Shown: in pieces, positions 1 through 5,050 of the stretch
Layout of the letters: each line of letters opens with the position of its first letter
Position numbering within the stretch: position 1 is the stretch's first letter
NCBI GenBank assembly: GCA_964393975.1
Contig: CAYMVO010000032.1
Coordinates: 1 to 5,050 of the forward strand
Origin: CALVNN01 sp964393975
Lineage (GTDB): Bacteria > Bacillota > Clostridia > Christensenellales > UBA1242
Direction: 5' to 3'
Length of the DNA: 5,050 nucleotides
Made by a program: the position numbers and the translations under genes
Notes under the pieces: generated by a model
Databases searched by the model: none
Told to the model about the DNA's origin: nothing
What the model saw: the letters and a program-made list of their open reading frames with translations, nothing else

Positions 1-18
1 ATATATAAGGATATATAC

Positions 19-52
19 AAAAAGACTTGCAAGGTCACCCTCACAAGTCTTT
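19..52 (-). terminator. Probable intrinsic terminator downstream of tdk
   Basis: The arms AAAGACTTG (21-29) and CAAGTCTTT (44-52) are perfect 9-bp complements, with a small inner AGG/CCT pairing in the 14-base loop. Read on the minus strand the stem ends in TTTTTG, which is a modest U-tract; on the plus strand only three T follow before AAACCG. That favours termination of minus-strand transcription, i.e. of the thymidine kinase gene whose stop lies about 70 bases before the hairpin. A bidirectional role for a plus-strand gene left of the window cannot be excluded. The rest of 1-124 is A+T-rich, and I see no gene in it. Confidence 0.55.
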
Positions 53-124
53 AAACCGCTTTCCATATATATCAATATAATAATTAAAAGCGCTATATAC
101 TATTTTACAAATTTTTGTACCCGA

Positions 125-721
125 TTATTTGGTTTCATTGTTCAATTCTTCGCGCATTTTCATATAGCAACCAAAACACATTGCTTGATAATTATCATTA
201 CCACCAATTTCTACAACATCTCCATCAATAACCAACTTACCATTACGCATTCTAGCATTTACATTTGCCTTTTTACCACATTTACAAATAGTTTTAATCT
301 CGTGTAAAGAATCGGCAATCTCAATCAAACGCTTAGAACCCTCAAATAGTTTAGTCTTAAAGTCGGTCAGAAGCCCATAACAAATCACTGGAACATATAC
401 TGAAGCCTCTTTTAATTGTTCTATTTGCTCTTTCGTTAAAAATTGCACCTCATCCACTACTACAACCGAACGGGAAGAGAGATAACCTCGATCCTTTATA
501 AACTCAAAAAGATTAGTATCAACATCAAAAGTCTCACAAGGTGCAAAAAGCCCTATCCTACTTCTCACTACAATCTTATCATTGTCTAAATCACGCTTGT
601 CAATTTGTGATTTTATTAATAACACCTTAAACCCTCTTTCCTCATAATTAAACTTGCACATAAGTGCTTGTGCAGTTTTTGAACTACCCATAGTGCCATA
701 TTTAAAATAAAGTTTTGCCAT
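125..721 (-). CDS. tdk: Thymidine kinase (class II, E. coli-type)
   Basis: Cytosolic salvage enzyme that phosphorylates thymidine to dTMP with ATP, feeding dTTP synthesis. Numbering from the start at 721 (198 residues, a normal family length), the P-loop GTMGSSKT is at 9-16, with K15 and T16 for phosphate and Mg binding. The Walker B strand VVVVDEVQF is at 86-94, with E91 as the likely catalytic base. A YGLLTDF segment (115-121) resembles the YGLRTDF of the E. coli-type branch, with Leu in place of the usual Arg. The structural zinc site is visible as C146, C148, C182 and C185, and IGGNDNY (172-178) matches the thymidine-binding lasso. An in-frame ATG at 736 exists, but the ATG at 721 is preferred: it has GAGGGG four bases upstream, begins the family-typical MAKLYF sequence, and fits the promoter at 752-780. 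The gene is intact, monocistronic as far as visible, and divergent from ftsH. Confidence 0.95.
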   Translation of the reverse strand: MAKLYFKYGTMGSSKTAQALMCKFNYEERGFKVLLIKSQIDKRDLDNDKIVVRSRIGLFAPCETFDVDTNLFEFIKDRGYLSSRSVVVVDEVQFLTKEQIEQLKEASVYVPVICYGLLTDFKTKLFEGSKRLIEIADSLHEIKTICKCGKKANVNARMRNGKLVIDGDVVEIGGNDNYQAMCFGCYMKMREELNNETK

Positions 722-725
722 AAAT

Positions 726-731
726 CCCCTC
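726..731 (-). promoter_or_regulatory. Ribosome binding site of tdk (decides the start)
   Basis: Minus-strand GAGGGG lies four bases before the ATG at 721. It falls inside the reading frame of the longer alternative that starts at 736, which itself has only the A+T-rich TTGTAAATTTATA ahead of it. This placement argues for the shorter 198-residue protein. Confidence 0.7.
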
Positions 732-751
732 GCCATTATAAATTTACAACC

Positions 752-780
752 ATTGTACTACAGGTCAATAAAAAAAGCAA
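752..780 (-). promoter_or_regulatory. Sigma-A-like promoter of tdk
   Basis: On the minus strand, a -35 element TTGCTT (complement of 775-780) and a -10 element TACAAT (complement of 752-757) are separated by exactly 17 bases. The predicted start of transcription is near 745, giving a leader of about 24 bases to the ATG at 721. A TTGACC hexamer inside the spacer is a better -35 match but has no well-placed -10 partner. In sequence this A+T-rich, chance matches are common, but spacing and position relative to the gene are right. Confidence 0.55.
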
Positions 781-830
781 TCATCTTGAATAAACTTGTA
801 ACTTATTATTGAAAATTGAATATAATTCAC

Positions 831-880
831 GCACATTTCAAATAATATTATATAATGATAAATTAATGTGCAATTTTTTT
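831..880. repeat. 7-bp inverted repeat followed by a T7 run
   Basis: GCACATT (831-837) and AATGTGC (865-871) are perfect complements separated by 27 almost purely A+T bases, which include the 10-bp palindrome ATAATATTAT (842-851). Two bases after the right arm comes a run of seven T (874-880). It sits between the divergent promoters of tdk and ftsH, about 20 bases upstream of the ftsH -35. It could be an operator or just an A+T-rich chance structure. It does not match the CIRCE or CtsR heat-shock operators. Confidence 0.3.
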
Positions 881-890
881 AAAAAAGTAG

Positions 891-919
891 TTGTTTATTT
901 TTTATAAATTTGCTAAAAT
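891..919 (+). promoter_or_regulatory. Extended -10 promoter of ftsH
   Basis: A -35 element TTGTTT (891-896) and a -10 element TAAAAT (914-919) are 17 bases apart, and the -10 is directly preceded by TGC (911-913), the TGn of an extended -10 site. Transcription would begin near 926, leaving a leader of about 25 bases that carries the ribosome binding site. No CIRCE-type inverted repeat is seen, so there is no sequence sign of HrcA heat-shock control. Confidence 0.6.
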
Positions 920-936
920 ATAGTTTAACATTAATG

Positions 937-943
937 AAAGGAG
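937..943 (+). promoter_or_regulatory. Strong Shine-Dalgarno that sets the TTG start of ftsH
   Basis: AAAGGAG lies seven bases before TTG at 951, an ideal spacing. The nearby ATG at 934 overlaps the site, is in another frame and has no ribosome binding site of its own, so the TTG is the credible start. Confidence 0.85.
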
Positions 944-950
944 AAAAACT

Positions 951-3332
951 TTGGAACAAAATAATAGCAAACAAAATAAAAGTAAAAACATAATATTCAT
1001 CATTGTATTATGTATTCTTTTAGTTGTTTTAATGTACTTAAGTACAATGGGTAAAGGACCTGAAAAAATAGACATAAACAAACTGGAAACTCTAATTACT
1101 CAAAATCAAGTCGAGGCTGTATACACGCAACAAAACAATAGCAAAGGTTACATCTTAATAAAAAACTCTGAGATAGATAAAAATGACTTTCCTGCTAAGG
1201 CAGATTATTGGTTTGTATACAATGCAAACTCAAACGATTTATTAGTAGCACTAAGAGATGATGATACAATAGCAAGTTTTGAATGGCAAGAAGATGTTGC
1301 CGTTAAAAATTGGTTTGATGTGATAATGCCTATCGTGTATATATCATTGATACTACTCGCAGTATTTTTGCTAATGAGGTCAATATCAAAAGCAAATAAA
1401 GACGGTGCAAATTTTATAAAAAACAAATCTTTAATGAGCGACAAAGTAAACGTCAAATTTGACGATATTGCAGGTATTGATGAAGAAAAAGAAGAACTAA
1501 AAGAAATAGTTGATTTCTTGAAAAATCCTAAAAAATATAGTGATATAGGCGCTAGAATACCTAAAGGTGTATTGCTAGTGGGTAGCCCTGGTACAGGTAA
1601 AACACTACTCGCAAAATCAATTGCTGGTGAAAGCAATGTGCCGTTCTTCTCAATAAGTGGTTCTGATTTTGTGGAGTTGTATGTCGGTGTCGGTGCTTCT
1701 AGAGTGAGAGACTTGTTTGAACAAGCAAAAGCAAACTCTCCATGCATTGTATTTATCGATGAAATAGATGCGGTAGGACGTAGACGCGGTTCTAGTCTAG
1801 GAAACGCAAACGACGAACGCGAACAAACACTCAATCAACTATTAGTCGAGATGGATGGTTTTAAAGCAAACGAAGGTATAATCGTAGTCGCTGCGACAAA
1901 CCGTTCTGACATCCTAGATCCGGCACTTACTAGACCTGGTCGTTTTGATAGATTGATATATGTATATCCACCTGATGTAAAAGGGCGTGAGCAAATATTG
2001 CAAGTACACGCTAGAAATAAGCAACTTGCCCATGATGTAGATTTTAGAAAACTAGCAAGACTCACTAGTAGATTTACTGGTGCTGACCTAGAAAATTTAC
2101 TCAATGAAGCAGCGCTACTCTCCGCTAGGGAAAATAGAAAGTGTATCACTATGGCAGATATTACCAACTCTATCAACAAAGTCACCATAGGCACTCAGAA
2201 AAAGAGTCGTGTAGTCTCAGAGGATGATAGAAAGATTACTGCTTATCACGAAGCAGGTCACGCATTAGTAGGTTATAGTCTACCACATATTGCGACGATA
2301 CAAGAAATAAGCATTATACAAAGAGGTGGCGCGGGTGGTTACACTCTCCCACGAGACGATAAGGAAAGCCATTATCGTAGCAAACAAGCATTACTAGACG
2401 AAATAGCGTTTTGTATGGGTGGTCGTATTGCGGAAGAGTTAGTATTTAAAGATTACACAACAGGCGCTAGTAACGATATCAAACAAGCAACCAATATCGC
2501 AAGAGCTATGGTTACTGAATGGGGTATGTCAAGTCTTGGCTTTATAGGATTTGAAGATGATGGTAGCAAACCTACATTGAAAGATAATTCTGAAACACAC
2601 AACCCTTATAGCGAAGCGACTGCACTAGCAATTGATAAAGAAATAAAAGCAATTTTAGATGCAAACTATGCTAAAGCAACTGATATCTTACAAAAGAAAC
2701 GCACAATACTAGATGAGATCGTAAAAGTATTACTCACAAAAGAAACTATTTATCAAGATGAATTTGAAATGATTTGCTCAGGCAAGAGTAGTGAAGAAGT
2801 AATTGCTTATATGGATGAAAAAGAAAAAGCACAAGCAATAGAAAGAGAACAACATGCTTTGGATGATGAATTACTCAAGCTCAATAGTCGTAGACATTCA
2901 AAATTGGAAACTATCGACTTTATGACAAAGAGTGCTAATATGTCTGATCACGAAAAGGCGTCTTACGTCGAGCATGTAAATGGGACTTATTTGCTAGAAC
3001 TAAATAAAATCTTAACCTCTTATAAAGAAAAAGGTGTAGAGACTGATATGAGTTGCCTACTGTCTAAGACCTTGGATGAACTAAATGGCGTTGCGACTCC
3101 GACTCTTGTGGATGCACTCGTCTCTATAAATAAAGATAGTATAAGTGCAATAAAACAAGACACTGAGCAAAATCAAACAACCGATTTAGATAAAGATTCT
3201 TCTAATGGCACCACCTCGACTGATAATGAGTCTAGCGACACAAACGCTAGCAATAGTAGTGAAAATTCCACAAAACCAAACGAGGATCAAAAAAAGAAAA
3301 AAAGGTTATTTGATAAAAAAGATAACGATTAA
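951..3332 (+). CDS. ftsH: Membrane AAA+ zinc metalloprotease FtsH with C-terminal extension
   Basis: Hexameric, ATP-driven, membrane-anchored protease that extracts and degrades damaged membrane proteins and selected soluble proteins. The 793-residue product starts at TTG. It has TM1 at about 13-31, an extracytoplasmic domain at about 32-120 and TM2 at about 121-143. The AAA+ domain shows Walker A GSPGTGKT (211-218), pore loop YVGVG (244-248), Walker B CIVFIDE (265-271), and a second region of homology ending TRPGRFDR with arginine fingers R328 and R331. The M41 protease domain has the zinc motif HEAGH (433-437), with D509 in SNDI as likely third ligand. All catalytic residues are present, so it should be active. 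Two small departures are Ser for the usual Pro at Walker A position 2 and Tyr for Phe in the pore loop. The core ends near residue 610, where most bacterial FtsH proteins stop (E. coli 644). Here a charged helical stretch (about 612-735), a Ser/Thr/Asn/Asp-rich linker (about 737-781) and a KKKKR-containing tail follow. It has its own promoter and terminator. Confidence 0.97.
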   Translation: MEQNNSKQNKSKNIIFIIVLCILLVVLMYLSTMGKGPEKIDINKLETLITQNQVEAVYTQQNNSKGYILIKNSEIDKNDFPAKADYWFVYNANSNDLLVALRDDDTIASFEWQEDVAVKNWFDVIMPIVYISLILLAVFLLMRSISKANKDGANFIKNKSLMSDKVNVKFDDIAGIDEEKEELKEIVDFLKNPKKYSDIGARIPKGVLLVGSPGTGKTLLAKSIAGESNVPFFSISGSDFVELYVGVGASRVRDLFEQAKANSPCIVFIDEIDAVGRRRGSSLGNANDEREQTLNQLLVEMDGFKANEGIIVVAATNRSDILDPALTRPGRFDRLIYVYPPDVKGREQILQVHARNKQLAHDVDFRKLARLTSRFTGADLENLLNEAALLSARENRKCITMADITNSINKVTIGTQKKSRVVSEDDRKITAYHEAGHALVGYSLPHIATIQEISIIQRGGAGGYTLPRDDKESHYRSKQALLDEIAFCMGGRIAEELVFKDYTTGASNDIKQATNIARAMVTEWGMSSLGFIGFEDDGSKPTLKDNSETHNPYSEATALAIDKEIKAILDANYAKATDILQKKRTILDEIVKVLLTKETIYQDEFEMICSGKSSEEVIAYMDEKEKAQAIEREQHALDDELLKLNSRRHSKLETIDFMTKSANMSDHEKASYVEHVNGTYLLELNKILTSYKEKGVETDMSCLLSKTLDELNGVATPTLVDALVSINKDSISAIKQDTEQNQTTDLDKDSSNGTTSTDNESSDTNASNSSENSTKPNEDQKKKKRLFDKKDND

Positions 3333-3334
3333 AT

Positions 3335-3368
3335 AAAAAATCTTATAGGACACCCTATAAGATTTTTT
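3335..3368. terminator. Bidirectional intrinsic terminator between convergent genes
   Basis: Perfect 15-bp stem, 3335-3349 against 3354-3368, with a four-base ACAC loop. The outer six pairs are A:T, so the structure has an A-tract upstream and a T-tract downstream and reads as a rho-independent terminator on both strands. It starts two bases after the ftsH stop and lies 85 bases beyond the stop of the minus-strand repeat-protein gene, so it can end both transcripts. Confidence 0.9.
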
Positions 3369-3373
3369 AGACT

Positions 3374-3413
3374 AAAGACAAATACAATTTTCGAGTTAGT
3401 TTTTGTCTTTTTT
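3374..3413 (+). terminator. Second, weaker terminator-like hairpin after ftsH
   Basis: AAAGACAAA (3374-3382) pairs with TTTGTCTTT (3402-3410) around a 19-base loop, and the right arm runs into a T-rich tract to 3413. The large loop makes it weaker than the stem just upstream. It could act as a backup terminator for ftsH read-through. Confidence 0.45.
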
Positions 3414-3418
3414 CTTTG

Positions 3419-3457
3419 ACTAGTATTTTTTATAGTTTAAATCTCAAAAATACTAGT
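3419..3457. repeat. 12-bp inverted repeat overlapping the repeat-protein stop codon
   Basis: ACTAGTATTTTT (3419-3430) and AAAAATACTAGT (3446-3457) are perfect complements around a 15-base loop. The right arm contains the minus-strand stop codon TAG (3453-3455). Neither strand has a T-run after the stem, so it is not a classical terminator. In the minus-strand mRNA it would form a hairpin starting at the stop codon, which could protect the 3' end. Confidence 0.55.
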
Positions 3458-5050
3458 AACTTATCTTTTTATATACATCCGTCGTACCAACTATCCTAAA
3501 ATAGTTCGTCGCCGTACCATCCAAATATAGTCTTTCCGTTTCGCCTATGCGTCCTATCATCTCATCATCATATGCTTTCCAAACTTGAGTCCCAGTCAAC
3601 GTGTCACTACTCTTGTATAGCACCATAGGTCCAGCATGGACTTGTAGTGCGTCATACGCTTTTCTCGCCATAGTAGAGTTTTCACAAAACACATACACCA
3701 TATTAGCCTTTCCTCCAAAGCTATGATCACCAAGCGTCACATTAGTTCCTTTGACCACTATATAACTTTTAATCGCAGTGGTATTCATAGCATTATCACC
3801 AACAGTAGTCACCGTGCTAGGTATTATCAATTTCTTTATATTTTTACACCCAAAAAGCGCATATCCACCGATACTAGTCACGCCCTCCGGTATGGTCACA
3901 GTCACTAGACCGGTGCAATAGTAGAAAGTGTACTCACTTATCGCCGTCACCCCACTAGGTATATTGATACTAGTCAAACCACTGCAATATGCGAACGCCC
4001 ACGAACCTATCTCTGTCACCGTACTAGGTATACTGATGCTAGTCAAACCACTACATCCTCTAAATGCCTCTGCTCCAATACTCACCACACTACTCGGTAT
4101 AACTGTATTTTTACATCCAACAACTAACTCATTAGTACTAGTCTTTATTATCGCATTACAATTATCCCTACTATCATAAGTCGTATTTCCGCTCTCTACC
4201 TCTACACTAACTAATCCGCAACCCCCGAACGCCCCGCTACCTATACTATTCACACTACTAGGTATAGTTATACTCTCCAAACTTTTACACCCCATAAAAG
4301 CCTGAACACCTATAGTCGTTACACTATCCGGCATAACCATATTTGTCAATCCTTCGCAATAATAAAAAGTACTTTGACCTATATTATTTAATCCGCAATT
4401 CTGTCCAAAATTTACACTAGTCAATTTAGAGCAGTAATAAATCATTGATTCCGTGTTCGTCACTTCACTAAAATCCACTATCTCCAAGTTATTTATCGCT
4501 GTGAGATTCGTGTAGTTATAGAAAAAGCTAGAGCTATCCGCCGGAAATCTGATTATCCCGTCACTCGCAATATGTATATCATATTTACTAGTATCTGTCG
4601 TATTAGCCACCGCGAGACCATAAACTGTACCGTTATCCGTAGTTACGCCAGCATTTAATTGCGTACCCATAATCGTCGATCCTATCACGCTCTCCGCCTC
4701 ACTTACGCTATCATAAAAAGTAATTGTGTTTATAGTAGTCGCATCCGTTATACCTAAAGTCGTCAAATAAGTTTTTGGCAATGTCGCTTTCGGTAATTCA
4801 CCGATAACGTCTATGGTCACATCATCTGTCGCAGTGACGCTAGTCGCATTGCTAGTAGGCGTACCGCTACCTACTAGCACCGTCCAGCTCGCTATATAAC
4901 CACTAGTAGCAGTAGCGGATATAGTGAGTACTGTATTTTCTGGGACTAAGTCTCCATTCGTTATTTCTTCTTCGTTTGTGGTGACTGTTACTGAAGTAAT
5001 GTGTTCACCTTTATTGATCGTTACTGTATATCCTTTTATATATACTGCTT
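3453..5050 (-). CDS. BspA-like leucine-rich-repeat surface protein, 5' end outside the window
   Basis: Partial gene: 531 complete codons are visible, and the frame remains open to the right edge. The GTG at 4880 is an internal valine codon. In reading order, the first module (about 5033-4806) begins GYTVTINKG and ends ATSVTATDDVTIDV, with GYIASWTV between; this resembles the divergent InlB B-repeat found in cell-wall-associated proteins. Next (about 4727-4400) comes a segment with TITFYDSVS, YDIHIASDGII and FFYNYTNLTAINNLE, resembling the DUF285/BspA-type module. Then (about 4400-3765) come LRR_5 repeats of the form IPSxVTxIGxxAFxxCSGLTSI. The IP step recurs exactly every 69 bases at 4096, 4027, 3958, 3889 and 3820, and again between 4330 and 4261, with a 32-residue insertion (around YDSRDNCNAII) between the two sets. 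The last 100 or so residues form a non-repeat tail ending DVYKKISY, with no LPXTG motif or hydrophobic anchor. The family is usually secreted and binds host or microbial ligands, but no signal peptide is visible here and the ligand is unknown. Confidence 0.9.
   Translation of the reverse strand, partial: AVYIKGYTVTINKGEHITSVTVTTNEEEITNGDLVPENTVLTISATATSGYIASWTVLVGSGTPTSNATSVTATDDVTIDVIGELPKATLPKTYLTTLGITDATTINTITFYDSVSEAESVIGSTIMGTQLNAGVTTDNGTVYGLAVANTTDTSKYDIHIASDGIIRFPADSSSFFYNYTNLTAINNLEIVDFSEVTNTESMIYYCSKLTSVNFGQNCGLNNIGQSTFYYCEGLTNMVMPDSVTTIGVQAFMGCKSLESITIPSSVNSIGSGAFGGCGLVSVEVESGNTTYDSRDNCNAIIKTSTNELVVGCKNTVIPSSVVSIGAEAFRGCSGLTSISIPSTVTEIGSWAFAYCSGLTSINIPSGVTAISEYTFYYCTGLVTVTIPEGVTSIGGYALFGCKNIKKLIIPSTVTTVGDNAMNTTAIKSYIVVKGTNVTLGDHSFGGKANMVYVFCENSTMARKAYDALQVHAGPMVLYKSSDTLTGTQVWKAYDDEMIGRIGETERLYLDGTATNYFRIVGTTDVYKKISY
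3954..4055. repeat. Near-identical LRR-coding DNA units, 69-bp period
   Basis: The 33-base segments at 3954-3986 and 4023-4055 differ at only three positions. They encode the same part of two adjacent leucine-rich repeats (the GLTSI-IPS step on the minus strand). The rest of each unit is diverged, so identity is concentrated in the strand-forming core. This is consistent with repeat duplication or exchange, or with strong constraint on the motif. Confidence 0.7.

Noticed and set aside
106..119. TACAA/TTGTA hairpin right after the tdk stop as its terminator
   Set aside because: Only five A+T-dominated base pairs, with no following T-run on the minus strand; the 9-bp stem at 21-52 is the better candidate.
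817..829. Short palindrome TGAAT-ATA-ATTCA as an operator
   Set aside because: Five-base arms in such A+T-rich sequence are expected by chance, and it matches no regulator site I recognise.
934..936. ATG at 934 as the ftsH start
   Set aside because: It is out of frame with FtsH and overlaps the Shine-Dalgarno sequence; TTG at 951 has ideal spacing.
1205..1834. Long minus-strand open frame opposite the 5' half of ftsH
   Set aside because: It lies wholly antisense to a clear FtsH coding region. Its product is Ser/Phe/Leu-rich, as expected from the reverse complement of this codon usage, and it resembles no known family.
1835..2194. Minus-strand open frame opposite the AAA+ domain of ftsH
   Set aside because: It is antisense to conserved AAA+ motifs, has no ribosome binding site signal that I can see, and no recognisable domain.
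3723..4179. Two short plus-strand open frames inside the repeat-protein gene
   Set aside because: They are complementary to the periodic LRR repeats. The internal repetition in the second (TPLGILILVKPL-like) is simply the 69-bp repeat read backwards.
3816..4334. Regular spaced repeats suggesting a CRISPR array
   Set aside because: The period is 69 bases in one open frame, the units are degenerate and encode 23-residue LRR_5 repeats, and there are no unique spacers between identical repeats.
4878..4880. GTG at 4880 as the start of the repeat protein
   Set aside because: The frame continues open to the window edge and encodes the rest of an InlB B-like module (GYTVTINKG to GYIASWTV). The GTG is the valine of that WTV motif and has no Shine-Dalgarno.
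1..5050. A novel multi-gene system such as defence, mobile or biosynthetic islands
   Set aside because: The three genes are a housekeeping kinase, a housekeeping protease and a surface repeat protein, in divergent and convergent orientations with separate signals. No transposase, integrase, nuclease, toxin or attachment site is seen.

Overview
The window looks like a chromosomal segment of a low-GC, Firmicutes-type bacterium, plausibly an uncultured gut Clostridia-like lineage. This is inferred from an A+T-rich background with sigma-A-like promoters, a strong AAAGGAG Shine-Dalgarno before a TTG start, an E. coli-type (class II) thymidine kinase, and a BspA-like leucine-rich-repeat surface protein of the kind common in gut anaerobes. 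Translation uses the standard code without interruption; no species can be named from this sequence.

Layout: positions 1-124 hold no gene, only a hairpin that probably ends the thymidine kinase transcript. A minus-strand thymidine kinase gene (tdk, start best placed at 721) follows. A 228-base divergent spacer (722-950) carries a promoter for each flanking gene and a 7-bp inverted repeat of unknown meaning. The plus-strand ftsH gene (951-3332) encodes a complete membrane AAA+ zinc protease with all catalytic motifs and an unusual C-terminal extension of about 180 residues. It is followed by a 120-base convergent junction with a perfect 15-bp terminator stem and two further hairpins. From 3453 to the right edge, on the minus strand, runs the 3' part of a large repeat protein. 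Its 5' end lies outside the window, and the frame stays open from 4880 to the edge.

The repeat protein reads, N- to C-terminal, as an InlB B-repeat-like module, a DUF285/BspA-like module, a run of 23-residue LRR_5 repeats with one 32-residue insertion, and a C-terminal tail without an LPXTG-type anchor.

The three genes do not form an operon: tdk and ftsH diverge from separate promoters, and ftsH and the repeat protein converge on a shared terminator region. Nothing suggests that they work together. tdk serves thymidine salvage, FtsH membrane protein quality control, and the repeat protein probably acts at the cell surface. I found no transposase, phage gene, CRISPR array, tRNA, rRNA or toxin/defence module. 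The points most worth a second look are the FtsH C-terminal extension, the hybrid architecture of the repeat protein, the stacked hairpins at the convergent junction, and the high density of CTAG in two of the three genes.
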